The position numbers were made by a program, and so were the translations under genes. Under the pieces are notes generated by a model, which saw only the letters and a list, made by a program, of their open reading frames with translations, searched no databases and was not told where the DNA came from. DNA of 64,000 nucleotides, from contig NZ_NEFD01000002.1 in assembly GCF_002252155.1 (NCBI RefSeq), positions 248,001 through 312,000 of the forward strand, read 5' to 3'. Below are positions 54,001-61,675 of this stretch, in pieces (positions within the stretch are counted from its first letter, which is position 1; every line of letters begins with the position of its first letter). This DNA is from Wohlfahrtiimonas sp. G9077. Its GTDB lineage: Bacteria; Pseudomonadota; Gammaproteobacteria; Cardiobacteriales; Wohlfahrtiimonadaceae.

Positions 54001-55015
54001 CCTTGGGCAAGGGCGTGAGCTCGATGCATTGCAAAAGAAATTTTGCCACAAAGCAGAATCGGCCTTCCAACAATTGGTGGCAACGCAATCGCCGTCGAAA
54101 AAGCGTAAAAAAGTAGCGCCGGCTGAAAACGTCGTGGCCAATGAGCCGCAATCCGTTGCCTTTACCGATGACAATTGGGTGATTGAACCGGAAGTGAAGT
54201 TTACCCGTAATGGCATTGGGCTGGTGGGTTATGTGGCGCTTGAAGCCTCAGAAGATGGGTTAAAAGCCAAACTCTATGATCGACAAAGCGAAGCGAGCCG
54301 TGCGCATCTTCACACTTTGATTGAGCTCAGCTTAAAAGCCCTTCGCCAAGAAGTGAAATATCTACAAAAGCAGTGGCCGCAGTTTGGTAAGCTCGCGCTG
54401 ATGTTTAGGCAAGTGGGCAATGAGGCGATTTTAAAAGAGGATTTGATGAAAGCGGTGATTCGCGATTACCTCGATGAAGCCACATTGCCGCGCGATGCGA
54501 AAACCTTCAATCAGCTCATTGATACGATGCGTAAAGGCATTGTGAGTGAAGCGACCGATTTGACCAAATTGGTGATTGAAATCTTTATGGAGAGCGAGAA
54601 AGTGTCTGATGCGCTGCGTGCGCTGCATCCAATGAATCGCGCGCTGATTGAAAAGCCCATTCAAAAAGCGAAAGATCGTTTGATTTATGCTGGCTTCATC
54701 AGCGAAACGCCGGCCTTTTGGCGCGCACAATTGCCGCGTTATTTAAAAGCGATGGCGGTGCGCGTAGAGCGCTTTAGCCAAAACATCCGCCGTGATGAGG
54801 ATCATGCTGCCATCATCGCCAACCATTTAGCGCAGCTTGCGAAAGCATCAGCGAAGTTTGGCAACAGTCCTGAAGTGGTGGAGTATCGTTGGATGATCGA
54901 AGAGTTGGCGGTGTCGTTGTTTGCCCAGCCGATGAAAACAGCGGTGCCAGTTTCAGAAAAGCGCCTCAATAAAGTGTGGGAAGCCCTCGATTTGATGATG
55001 AAGAATCAGCGGTAG
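51044..55015 (+). CDS. hrpA: ATP-dependent RNA helicase HrpA
   Basis: A 1323-residue DEAH-box RNA helicase; E. coli HrpA is about 1300 residues and acts on stalled ribosomes and mRNA processing. Motifs: Walker A CGETGSGKTTQ (around 99-109), TQPRRLAARSVA, DEAHERS, TSATID, the motif V region TNVAETSLTVPGIKYVID and QRSGRCGRV. These are followed by the helicase-associated and OB-like domains and a long C-terminal DUF3418-type region (roughly 720-1300). AAEDDGMTLLVPLAAL and other stretches match HrpA across its length. A hairpin after the stop is the likely terminator. Confidence 0.96.
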   Translation: MSQISLSSLFELLPHTECKRAHAFRRTLHTLKKSRGDEPQALEALATDMMTSAECVLAKKAAFPEITYNESLPIYAARDEIKAALEAHPVIVVCGETGSGKTTQLAKFCLELGLGARGLIGHTQPRRLAARSVADRIAEELHVPIGGFVGYKMRFSDQTAPETTVKLMTDGILLAELTKDPYLNQYEVIIIDEAHERSLNIDFLLGILKRILEKRRDLKVIITSATIDPEKFATFFKTPHHTVPIINVSGRTYPVEIRYRPLIQEREGDDLSLIEGITAAVHELSTEQPGDILVFLPGEREIRDAADVLSKEFSRHYDVLPLFSRLSNAEQNRIFKPHHKLRIVLATNVAETSLTVPGIKYVIDSGIARISRYSPRSRLQRLLIEPIAQASANQRSGRCGRVSEGIAIRLFSREDFEARPLFLDPEIKRTQLASVILQMAHLRLGNPEDFTFIEPPEARQIKEGYMALREIKAIDDQSRLTRLGRQLALLPIDPRFGAMIFKGAELGVAHEMLILVALLSIQNPNERPIDKQQAADEKHRLFKDKQSDFMGYLNLWFWYQHSVKGNSQSYLRELCRKHFISFMRMREWFELYQQIREMLKSSNVRLNDLPQLAETQTGDYDFPAFNSDLIHQSLLVGLLDHIGALGEEGAYQGAMGQKFRIFPGSSLYKKPPKWLMAMEIVETSQVYARMCAGIKPEWLEVIGSHLIKSQYNEPHWSKKQGQAVAEETVFLFNLAIIRNRPVSFGAINPELSRELMIKEGLIQDDIATRAPFYRKNRATIEKVETMEDKTRRRDILAEEVVLYEWYDARLPSDCYSVKKLEKWCQVKANNDALIFSEQDILAHDGDLNLEEFPEVLELNGLKLNAQYLFDPAAEDDGMTLLVPLAALNLLDQTRLDWLSHGLILEKITELLRTLPKSYRRQFVPLPDFASEIFNAIEFAEGNLYFQLQTIIQRLRGIEIEPHEFDEKALPKHLRMNIRIIDAGGKTLGQGRELDALQKKFCHKAESAFQQLVATQSPSKKRKKVAPAENVVANEPQSVAFTDDNWVIEPEVKFTRNGIGLVGYVALEASEDGLKAKLYDRQSEASRAHLHTLIELSLKALRQEVKYLQKQWPQFGKLALMFRQVGNEAILKEDLMKAVIRDYLDEATLPRDAKTFNQLIDTMRKGIVSEATDLTKLVIEIFMESEKVSDALRALHPMNRALIEKPIQKAKDRLIYAGFISETPAFWRAQLPRYLKAMAVRVERFSQNIRRDEDHAAIIANHLAQLAKASAKFGNSPEVVEYRWMIEELAVSLFAQPMKTAVPVSEKRLNKVWEALDLMMKNQR

Positions 55016-55043
55016 CTTGATTGAATAAAATGAGCTTGCAATG

Positions 55044-55084
55044 CCCAATAGTTATGTTATATCTAGATAGCTATTGGGATTTTA
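55044..55084 (+). terminator. Probable terminator after hrpA
   Basis: CCCAATAGTTAT pairs with ATAGCTATTGGG (one wobble) around an 11-base AT-rich loop, followed by ATTTTAAC. The T-tract is short, so efficiency is uncertain. The remaining bases to 55188 hold no gene that I can support. Confidence 0.65.
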
Positions 55085-55188
55085 ACTCACAAAGTTGCCA
55101 ACGTTAGTGCAAACACCCTTGCCATAACACCCATAGATAAAATAATACATTGAAAATAAAGACAATTGATAGTCTTAAAGGGTGATTT

Positions 55189-56517
55189 ATGTCCACAGTT
55201 TTTGAAAATACAAGCACATTTAATGCGGCCGAAAATGCCGCTCCAACCAATTCATATACGCGTGTTGCTTTTGCGAGTTTCATTGGCACGGCAGTTGAAT
55301 TTTATGATTTTTATATTTTTGGTTTGGCAACAGCATTATTTATTGGGCCACTCTTTTTTCCATCAACAAGCCCTGAAGCACAATCATTATTGGCCTTTTT
55401 GACCTTTGGTGTGGCATTTGTGGCTCGTCCGGTGGGCTCAGCAATTTTTGGTCATTTTGGCGATCGCATTGGGCGTAAAACTACGTTAGTGGCCTCCTTG
55501 TTAATCATGGGAGTCAGCACCACATTGATTGGATTTTTACCTACATATTATTCAATTGGTTTTATGGCACCAATTTTATTGTGTTTATTACGCTTTGGAC
55601 AAGGTTTAGGATTAGGCGGGGAATGGGGCGGTGCAGCTTTGTTGGCTACAGAAAATGCGCCAAAAGGTAAACGCGCTTTATTTGGTATGTTTCCGCAATT
55701 AGGTCCACCAGTTGGATTCCTTGCCGCTTGTGGCATTTTTATTTTCATTGAACAGACATTAAGCAGTCAAGCCATTAACAGCTGGGGATGGCGTGTTCCT
55801 TTTATTTTGAGTGCAGTTTTAGTGATTGTAGGGTTATATGTACGATTAAGTATTATTGAGAGCCCAGCTTTTAAAAAATTAGAAAAAAACAATGATCGCG
55901 CACAGGTTCCACTCTTTGAAATGTGCTCTAAGCATATGCGCATGTTGGTATTAGGCTCAGTCAGTATGGTTGCGTGTTATACCATTTTCTTTATCATCAC
56001 AGTTTTTTCTTTGCAATATGGCACCGTGACTACAGGTGCATATTCTCGTACAGAATATTTGGTGATGTTATCGATTGCAGTTATCTTTATGGCTGTGGCC
56101 AGTCCAATTTCTGCACTGTTGTGTGATCGTTACGGACGTAAGCCAATTTTTATCATCAGTTATTTCATCATTATCGCCGCAGGATTACTGTTTGGTAGTG
56201 CCATTTTAAGTGGCAGCACAGTTTTAACAACGTTGTATTTATCATTTGGTTTATTTGCCATGGGTTTTAACTTTGCGCCGATGGGTGCATTTTTACCTGA
56301 AATTTTCCCCACAAATGTGCGTTATACAGGTGCATCAATGACCTATAATTTGGGTGGAATCTTAGGTGGCTCAGTGCCGCCATTTATCATCACCTATTTG
56401 ATGGGATTTGAAAAAGGCATCGATTATGTGGGGTATTATTTAGCCATTGTGGCAGTGATCAGTATGATTGCCATTTTGATGACGAAAGAGACGCGTCATG
56501 TGGATTTGATGGATTGA
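55189..56517 (+). CDS. MHS-family MFS transporter (ShiA/KgtP/ProP-like)
   Basis: A 442-residue inner-membrane symporter with twelve hydrophobic segments. The metabolite:H+ symporter subfamily is shown by FIGTAVEFYDFYIFG in the first segment, GHFGDRIGRKTTLV (loop 2-3), LCLLRFGQGLGLGGEWGGAALLATENAP, WGWRVPF and the second-half CDRYGRKP. Substrates in this family include shikimate, alpha-ketoglutarate, citrate and osmolytes such as proline; the sequence alone does not choose among them. It is monocistronic between two terminators. Codon use looks somewhat more AT-rich than its neighbours, which may mean later acquisition. Confidence 0.88.
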   Translation: MSTVFENTSTFNAAENAAPTNSYTRVAFASFIGTAVEFYDFYIFGLATALFIGPLFFPSTSPEAQSLLAFLTFGVAFVARPVGSAIFGHFGDRIGRKTTLVASLLIMGVSTTLIGFLPTYYSIGFMAPILLCLLRFGQGLGLGGEWGGAALLATENAPKGKRALFGMFPQLGPPVGFLAACGIFIFIEQTLSSQAINSWGWRVPFILSAVLVIVGLYVRLSIIESPAFKKLEKNNDRAQVPLFEMCSKHMRMLVLGSVSMVACYTIFFIITVFSLQYGTVTTGAYSRTEYLVMLSIAVIFMAVASPISALLCDRYGRKPIFIISYFIIIAAGLLFGSAILSGSTVLTTLYLSFGLFAMGFNFAPMGAFLPEIFPTNVRYTGASMTYNLGGILGGSVPPFIITYLMGFEKGIDYVGYYLAIVAVISMIAILMTKETRHVDLMD

Positions 56518-56530
56518 TGAATCACGGATT

Positions 56531-56557
56531 AAAAGCCCCGATGTTCGGGGCTTTTTT
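56531..56557 (+). terminator. Intrinsic terminator after the MHS transporter
   Basis: AAAAGCCCCG and CGGGGCTTTT form a perfect stem with loop ATGTT, followed by T-run. Confidence 0.93.
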
Positions 56558-56619
56558 ATCTCTGTTTTGCACAGAGCGCTTGATCAGTTAGAATGGGGCA
56601 GCATTAGGAGACGCACTTC

Positions 56620-57096
56620 ATGAAAAAAGGACTGATCAAATCCATGGCACATTTAGATTTTACGTTACTGTTTTTAATCATCATTGCAGGGCTTGGATTG
56701 TTGAGTAAAAACGATACAGTATTGATTGCGATGCTTGTGCTCATTGTGATGAAAATAACGCCGCTCAATCAATTGTTGCCATGGGTGGAGAAAAAGGGTT
56801 TATGGCTTGGGGTGATTGTGCTTACCATTGGTGTGATGTCGCCATTGGCAAGCGGCAAAATCAATCCGCTTGAAGTGCTGGGAAATTTAAAAAATTGGCA
56901 ATCGGTGATGGCAATCATCATGGGCATTGCCGTGGCATGGCTCGGCTCACAAGGCGCTGCCTTGTTAGAAACGCGCCCGATGTATGTGCCAGAACTGTTG
57001 ATTGGAACGATCATTGGCGTTGCGCTTTTTAATGGTGTACCTGTCGGCCCTCTCATTGCCGCAGGACTTTTATCTTTATTGGTACGATGGCAGTAA
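56620..57096 (+). CDS. DUF441 (YeaL-like) membrane protein
   Basis: A 158-residue inner-membrane protein with four to five hydrophobic segments. It follows the UPF0756/YeaL family in KITPLNQLLPWVEKKGL, ILTIGVMSPLASGKI, AWLGSQGAALL and GVALFNGVPVGPLIAAGLLSL. Function of the family is not established. The ATG at 56620 has AGGAG nine bases upstream; an alternative at 56644 would match the E. coli length better but lacks such a site. Confidence 0.87.
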   Translation: MKKGLIKSMAHLDFTLLFLIIIAGLGLLSKNDTVLIAMLVLIVMKITPLNQLLPWVEKKGLWLGVIVLTIGVMSPLASGKINPLEVLGNLKNWQSVMAIIMGIAVAWLGSQGAALLETRPMYVPELLIGTIIGVALFNGVPVGPLIAAGLLSLLVRWQ

Positions 57097-57142
57097 GCTT
57101 TAGCGTATAATGAGCTTTTTTATCCCAAAATGTGAGGGCAAA

Positions 57143-57418
57143 ATGCCAAAAGATTTCTTACAAAGCATGGCCGGTAAAATCCAAGAATCATTACCTGAAG
57201 GCCTCAAAAATACTCATGCAGAGATCGAAAATATGGTCAAAACGCAAATGGAAAATCTCTTGCCAAATTTTAAATTTGCCAAGCAAGATGAGTTCGAAAT
57301 TCAGCAAAAAATCTTATTGAAAACCCGCAGCGAAGTCGATGCATTAAAGCAGCGCATTGATGCATTAGAAGCGGTGATTGAATCATTGAAAAATCAAAAG
57401 GCGGATTTGGCAGAATGA
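57143..57418 (+). CDS. ubiK: Ubiquinone biosynthesis accessory factor UbiK
   Basis: A 91-residue protein with the BMFP (YqiC) domain. An N-terminal part (MPKDFLQSMAGKIQESLPEG) precedes LPNFKFAKQDEFEIQQKILLKTRSEVDALKQRIDALEAVIESL, a trimeric coiled coil. UbiK assists the late hydroxylation and methylation steps of ubiquinone synthesis in the UbiJ complex. The start at 57143 follows GAGGG with proper spacing; an upstream start at 57110 adds unrelated residues. The stop overlaps dsbB by four bases. Confidence 0.92.
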   Translation: MPKDFLQSMAGKIQESLPEGLKNTHAEIENMVKTQMENLLPNFKFAKQDEFEIQQKILLKTRSEVDALKQRIDALEAVIESLKNQKADLAE

Positions 57419-57960
57419 AACAATTGGCAGCATGGCAAAATCAGCGTTGGCCTTGGTTGCTTGGCGGCTTGATTGCGCTTGGGCTTGAGCTGATTGCGGT
57501 TTACTATTTTCAGGGGCATTTAAAACAAGATCCCTGTGAAAAGTGTGTTTACATCCGTTTTGCCTTGGTGGCAGTGTTTGTATTTGCCATGATTGCGGCG
57601 ATTAACCCGTGCGCATTGATTTTAAAAGCGGTGGGTTATGTGGGTGTTTTGTGGGCATTGGTGCAAGGTTGGTTGTACAGTTATCAGTTAGAGCGCATCA
57701 TTTTAGATCGCTTAAGCCCTGATTATAATCCCTTTACCAGCAGCTGCTCGCTAACGAATGCCAATTTTCCCTTCGGATTGCCCATGAATCGCTGGTTGCC
57801 ATCGCATTTTCAGCAGTTTGGCATTTGTGGGGAAGACACATGGCAGTGGATGGGCATGAATATGGCAGAATGGATGTTGATGATTTTTACGGCATTCATT
57901 GTGGTTGTGAGCGTGATGCTCTTGTCCGCCTTGTATGATGCATGGAGAAAAAAAGTATGA
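57415..57960 (+). CDS. dsbB: Disulfide bond formation protein B
   Basis: A 181-residue quinone-linked oxidase that recharges periplasmic DsbA. Four membrane segments are visible. The first redox pair is PCEKC (C41, C44) in the first periplasmic loop, followed by the conserved arginine in VYIRFA. The second pair is C111 and C138 in the second loop (SSCSL and FGICGED), matching C104 and C130 of E. coli DsbB. It is in a chain of overlapping genes beginning with the ubiquinone factor ubiK, fitting since DsbB passes electrons to quinone. Confidence 0.94.
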   Translation: MKQLAAWQNQRWPWLLGGLIALGLELIAVYYFQGHLKQDPCEKCVYIRFALVAVFVFAMIAAINPCALILKAVGYVGVLWALVQGWLYSYQLERIILDRLSPDYNPFTSSCSLTNANFPFGLPMNRWLPSHFQQFGICGEDTWQWMGMNMAEWMLMIFTAFIVVVSVMLLSALYDAWRKKV

Positions 57961-58340
57961 AACGATTGTTATGCCTATTGATGACAATGTTTGCTCTGCA
58001 AATGGGGTTTGCGATGGCACAGAGCCATCTTCAGCAGCCTTCAGATTACGCGGTGCTCAACCGCACGCAGCAGTTGATCGATGTGCGTACGCCTGCAGAA
58101 TTCAGTGAAGGGACATTGGAGAATGCCCAAAACATCGACTTTTTAGCCGATGATTTTAGAGAGAAAATTCAAACGCTCAATAAAAATGAGCCTGTGTATC
58201 TATTTTGCCGCTCAGGCAATCGCAGTGAAAAAGCCCGCAACATTCTCTTAGAGGAAGGCTTTAACGAAGTGTATGATTTAGAAGGTGGCTACAAAGCTTG
58301 GACATTGTGGCAAGAGATGAATAAGGAGAAAGAATCATGA
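57957..58340 (+). CDS. Exported single-domain rhodanese
   Basis: A 127-residue protein: signal peptide (about 1-21, MKRLLCLLMTMFALQMGFAMA) followed by one rhodanese domain. The active-site loop is LFCRSGNRS, with the catalytic cysteine, and LIDVRTPAEFSEGTLENAQNI is the CH2A-type motif. Periplasmic rhodaneses such as PspE are known, and their physiological sulfur acceptors are uncertain. The start at 57957 shares ATGA with the dsbB stop; an earlier in-frame ATG at 57942 would lengthen the signal region inside dsbB. Adjacency to dsbB suggests a link to periplasmic thiols. Confidence 0.88.
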   Translation: MKRLLCLLMTMFALQMGFAMAQSHLQQPSDYAVLNRTQQLIDVRTPAEFSEGTLENAQNIDFLADDFREKIQTLNKNEPVYLFCRSGNRSEKARNILLEEGFNEVYDLEGGYKAWTLWQEMNKEKES

Positions 58341-58708
58341 TGAAAGCCATTCGTTGGATTTTAGGCAAAATCATTTTGGCAGTGGATGCCATCACCGCAC
58401 CAACGCCGATGGCGCGTTCAGTTGAGGCGCAGCAAAAACTGGATGAAGCCACTGCAAAATTAAAATTGTATCAATATCATGCGTGCCCATTTTGCGTAAA
58501 AGTGCGCCGCGAGATTCGCCGCTTGAATTTGAACATTGAACTCATTGATGCCAAAGAACCTGCAGCAGAAAAACGCTTGATGGAAAATGGTGGTAAGCGC
58601 CAAGTGCCATGTTTGTACATCATCAATCCGGATAATTCCACAACGTGGTTATATGAATCCGATGCCATCATCATCTTTTTACAAACCTTGGCGAAGGAAG
58701 CGGTGTAA
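58337..58708 (+). CDS. Glutaredoxin-like protein with N-terminal hydrophobic segment
   Basis: A 123-residue protein with the glutaredoxin/GST N-terminal fold: LKLYQYHACPFCVKVRREIRRLNL, CPFC redox centre (C50, C53), the cis-proline region RQVPCLYI, and ESDAIIIFL closing the domain. The first 20 residues are hydrophobic with basic residues (MMKAIRWILGKIILAVDAI) and may bind the inner membrane. Such proteins are often annotated as glutaredoxin or GST N-terminal domain proteins without a known partner. It overlaps the rhodanese gene by four bases and abuts miaE. Confidence 0.85.
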   Translation: MMKAIRWILGKIILAVDAITAPTPMARSVEAQQKLDEATAKLKLYQYHACPFCVKVRREIRRLNLNIELIDAKEPAAEKRLMENGGKRQVPCLYIINPDNSTTWLYESDAIIIFLQTLAKEAV

Positions 58709-59319
58709 TGGCAGTTTTATTACCTGAAATTGAAACCTTTTTACAGTGTGAAACGCCACAAGCTTGGATCGATGAAGCAAAGAAGCCGGAGAACATGGAC
58801 ATTTTGCTCATTGATCATGCCAACTGTGAGAAAAAGGCGGCATTTACAGCGCTCAATCTCATCATGAAATACACCGAGCTTGAGGATTTGCAGCACAAAA
58901 TGTCCCGTTTAGCGCGTGAGGAATTGCGCCATTTTGAGCAAGTGGCCGCCATCATGAAAAAGCGCAATGTGACCTATCGTTATTTAGAGGCCTCTAAATA
59001 TGCTGAGCGCTTGCGTCAACATCTGCGTAAAACTGCCAAAGAGCGTTTGACGGATATTTTGATCATCGGCGCTTACATCGAAGCGCGTTCCTGTGAGCGT
59101 TTTTATCGCGTTGCGCCCCATTTAGATGATGAGCTCAACCATTTTTACAATGCGTTGATTAAGTCAGAAGGTCGCCATTATCAGGATTATTTAAAATTGG
59201 CAGAAAAATATGCCGGTCAATCCATTGATGAGCGCGTTGCTTTTTTTGGGGATGTGGAAAAGGCAGCGATTTTGACGCCAGATCCTGTTTTTCGTTTCCA
59301 CAGCGGCATTCCTGCATAA
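58708..59319 (+). CDS. miaE: tRNA-(ms2io6A) hydroxylase MiaE
   Basis: A 203-residue ferritin-like di-iron enzyme that hydroxylates the isopentenyl group of ms2i6A37 in tRNA. The likely iron ligands are spread over the helices in NCEKKAAFTAL, AREELRHFEQV (E-x2-H), AYIEARSCERF and SEGRHYQDYL (E-x2-H), as in MiaE. It starts on the last base of the glutaredoxin-like gene. The other genes of this modification pathway (miaA, miaB) are not in the window. Confidence 0.93.
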   Translation: MAVLLPEIETFLQCETPQAWIDEAKKPENMDILLIDHANCEKKAAFTALNLIMKYTELEDLQHKMSRLAREELRHFEQVAAIMKKRNVTYRYLEASKYAERLRQHLRKTAKERLTDILIIGAYIEARSCERFYRVAPHLDDELNHFYNALIKSEGRHYQDYLKLAEKYAGQSIDERVAFFGDVEKAAILTPDPVFRFHSGIPA

Positions 59320-59320
59320 G

Positions 59321-59884
59321 ATGGTGCAAATTGATTGGGTGGTGATCAAAAAGCCCATCAAGCATTTGTACATTCGCATTCAAAAAGATGGCAAAGTGCG
59401 TGTCAGCGCACCGAAACATTTATCACAAGCGGCATTAGATGCCGCTTTGTTGCATCATGAGTCTTGGGTTTTAACAAAGCTTGCGGCGTTTGATGCAGCA
59501 AAAACCACAGATGGTGTTTATCTTTGGGGGCAACCTTATGTGGGTGATGAGAATATGGATGCACTGTATCGGCAAGCATTGAATGCGGCGATTCCGCCAT
59601 TGTTAGAGAAATGGCTGCCCATGATGAAGGTGCCATTAAAAGAGTGGCGCCTTAAAAAAATGAAAACTCGCTGGGGCACATGTAATCCGCGGGCACAGCG
59701 CATTTGGCTCAATGTCTATCTTGCTGCGTATCCACAAGACTGTTTAGAGTATGTGATTGTGCACGAGCTCACCCATTTATTAGAAGCGAGTCATAATCAC
59801 CGCTTTAAGGCATTGATGACTCACTTTTTGCCCGATTGGCGCGCCCGTGCTGAGTTGCTTAAAACGCTACGACATACGATTTAA
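59321..59884 (+). CDS. YgjP-like zinc metallopeptidase (DUF45)
   Basis: A 187-residue protein of the YgjP/WLM family. The zinc motif is HELTHLLEASH (H148, E149, H152 and H158), preceded by WGTCNPRAQRIWLNVYL, a family signature, and an N-terminal strand region KHLYIRIQKDGKVRVSAP. Family members are annotated as SprT-like metallopeptidases; the true activity is uncertain. It starts one base after miaE. Its last 18 bases overlap, in antisense, the end of recD, so no terminator separates the two. Confidence 0.88.
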   Translation: MVQIDWVVIKKPIKHLYIRIQKDGKVRVSAPKHLSQAALDAALLHHESWVLTKLAAFDAAKTTDGVYLWGQPYVGDENMDALYRQALNAAIPPLLEKWLPMMKVPLKEWRLKKMKTRWGTCNPRAQRIWLNVYLAAYPQDCLEYVIVHELTHLLEASHNHRFKALMTHFLPDWRARAELLKTLRHTI

Positions 59885-61675
59885 CTGCGCGCCGATGCCG
59901 CTGAAACGCTCGGTATGATTGCCAATGGTGGTTTTGATGATGCGCGGCGTGCCAATCAAAGTGAGCTGTTTTTTTGCCCGCGTGATGCCTGTATATAAGA
60001 GTTCCTTGGTGAGGATTTTGCTATAAAAATCCGGCAACACCAGCATCACATGATCAAATTCACTGCCTTGGGATTTATGGATCGTCATGGCAAATGCGGT
60101 TTCATAATGGGGCAAGAGTTGAACCGGCAGCGCCCTTAGCTCGCCATTGTCGCTTTCAAAGTAAGCAATGATGCGGCCATTGTCTTCGGTGATGATGCCA
60201 ACATCGCCATTGAAGATGTGATTGACATAATCATTTTGTAAAATCATGATGGCTTGGCCATGATAGAGCGCATTGCCATCGGCATGAAAGAGCGTGTGGC
60301 TGATGTATTCATTGAGCGCATGAGTACCAAATTCTGACACATTGGTGGCCGACAAAATGCGCACCGATTGTAATGCCTGAAAGAGCAAGCGAGGCTCAGC
60401 TTTGTCTTGGCACAATTGGACATAATCTTGAAGCAGCAGATGGATCAAAGTGCGCCAATCGGCAGTTTCTCCGGTGTTGATGAAGGTGAGCTCATCGGGC
60501 GATTGTGACACAATGGGTAGAAAATCATTCACCCGCTGTTCATTCACCGCTTTTGCCAATTGCCCGATGCCTGAATCCGCAGAGAAGCGATGACTTTTGG
60601 TTAACAGCGTCACATTGTTGAGCGGCACCTGTTTGGGGGTAAAATCTGTGGGCAATGATTGCCCCATGATTTTTTCAATGAGGGCAAGGCGCTTGGCATC
60701 ATAGCCAATGTTTTGGCAAATCTCTCCCATAATGGCACCAGCTTCCACGGAGGCCAGCTGATCTTTATCGCCCAAAATAATGATGCGCACATGCGGCGGC
60801 AACGCTTCAATTAAGAGATTAAAAATATAGAGATCAATCATGGAGGCTTCATCGATGATGATCAGATCTGTCGGCAAAGGATGATACTGATGATAACGTG
60901 GCTTAATTTGATTGGGGTTAAAGCTCAATAAACGGTGCAGCGTGGTGCTTTGACTCGGGATTTTATCCAGTAAATGGATCAGTTCTGGCCGCTGGGCTTT
61001 AAAATCGGTTTTTTGCTTTTCAATGGATTCACTCAAGCGTGCCGCTGCTTTCCCCGTGGGGGCAGCAAGTGAAATGTGTAAATTCGGATGCTCATTGAGG
61101 AGCAGCATCAAAATGCGAATCACCGTGGTGGTTTTACCGGTGCCGGGCCCGCCAGAAATGATGGAGGTTGGCGAAAGAAGTGCATTAATGGCGGCGATTT
61201 TTTGATGATCAATGGCATCACTTTTGGGAAACAGCTGATGCAATAGTTGCAGCGTGCTTTCTTTTGGCATCGTGGCTGCGCTGTCTTGATGGCGCTTTAG
61301 AAAGTCCACAATTAAGGTTTCATAATGTAGGTTCTTTGCCAAATAAACGCCGCCGTTGGCGATGGCTAAGGGATAATTGGGTTGCTGCTCAATCCAAGCG
61401 AACAGAGGCGCCCAATCCTCTGGATCATGAATGCCGGCCAATTGCTTGAGCGTTGTCATGCATTCTTGAATCTTTTGGACATCAAAACCGGTCAACCAAC
61501 GTGCATGATAGATGTATTCAAGTGGCACCATGGTGTGCTTTGAGCCATATGCGTGGCTGACAATCAAGGCAAGCAATTGTAGTTTTGGGTCTGTTTTGCT
61601 CAAAATTTTGGCAAAATGGCAATCAATGCTGTTAAAAAAGCCAGAGTTTTTGGCATAGGTTAATAAATCGCTCAT
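59867..61675 (-). CDS. recD: Exodeoxyribonuclease V subunit alpha (RecD)
   Basis: The 602-residue 5'-3' helicase subunit of RecBCD, which processes double-strand ends for recombination. After an N-terminal RecB-contacting domain, it has Walker A SGGPGTGKTTT at about 174-184, Walker B IIDEASMIDL, motif III ILGDKDQLASVEAGAIMGEI, motif V MTIHKSQGSEFDHV and motif VI YTGITRAKKQL. Length agrees with E. coli RecD (608). It overlaps the recB stop by four bases and converges on the YgjP-like gene. Confidence 0.95.
   Translation of the reverse strand: MSDLLTYAKNSGFFNSIDCHFAKILSKTDPKLQLLALIVSHAYGSKHTMVPLEYIYHARWLTGFDVQKIQECMTTLKQLAGIHDPEDWAPLFAWIEQQPNYPLAIANGGVYLAKNLHYETLIVDFLKRHQDSAATMPKESTLQLLHQLFPKSDAIDHQKIAAINALLSPTSIISGGPGTGKTTTVIRILMLLLNEHPNLHISLAAPTGKAAARLSESIEKQKTDFKAQRPELIHLLDKIPSQSTTLHRLLSFNPNQIKPRYHQYHPLPTDLIIIDEASMIDLYIFNLLIEALPPHVRIIILGDKDQLASVEAGAIMGEICQNIGYDAKRLALIEKIMGQSLPTDFTPKQVPLNNVTLLTKSHRFSADSGIGQLAKAVNEQRVNDFLPIVSQSPDELTFINTGETADWRTLIHLLLQDYVQLCQDKAEPRLLFQALQSVRILSATNVSEFGTHALNEYISHTLFHADGNALYHGQAIMILQNDYVNHIFNGDVGIITEDNGRIIAYFESDNGELRALPVQLLPHYETAFAMTIHKSQGSEFDHVMLVLPDFYSKILTKELLYTGITRAKKQLTLIGTPRIIKTTIGNHTERFSGIGAQLNRMS

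Noticed and set aside
55104-55289. Small minus-strand frame between hrpA and the MHS transporter
   Set aside because: It overlaps the transporter start, lacks a ribosome-binding site and shows no family resemblance.
3781-56557. A DNA-uptake signal repeated in terminator stems, as in Neisseria
   Set aside because: I compared the stems of the clear intrinsic terminators; each has a different sequence and no shared 9-10-base word is seen.
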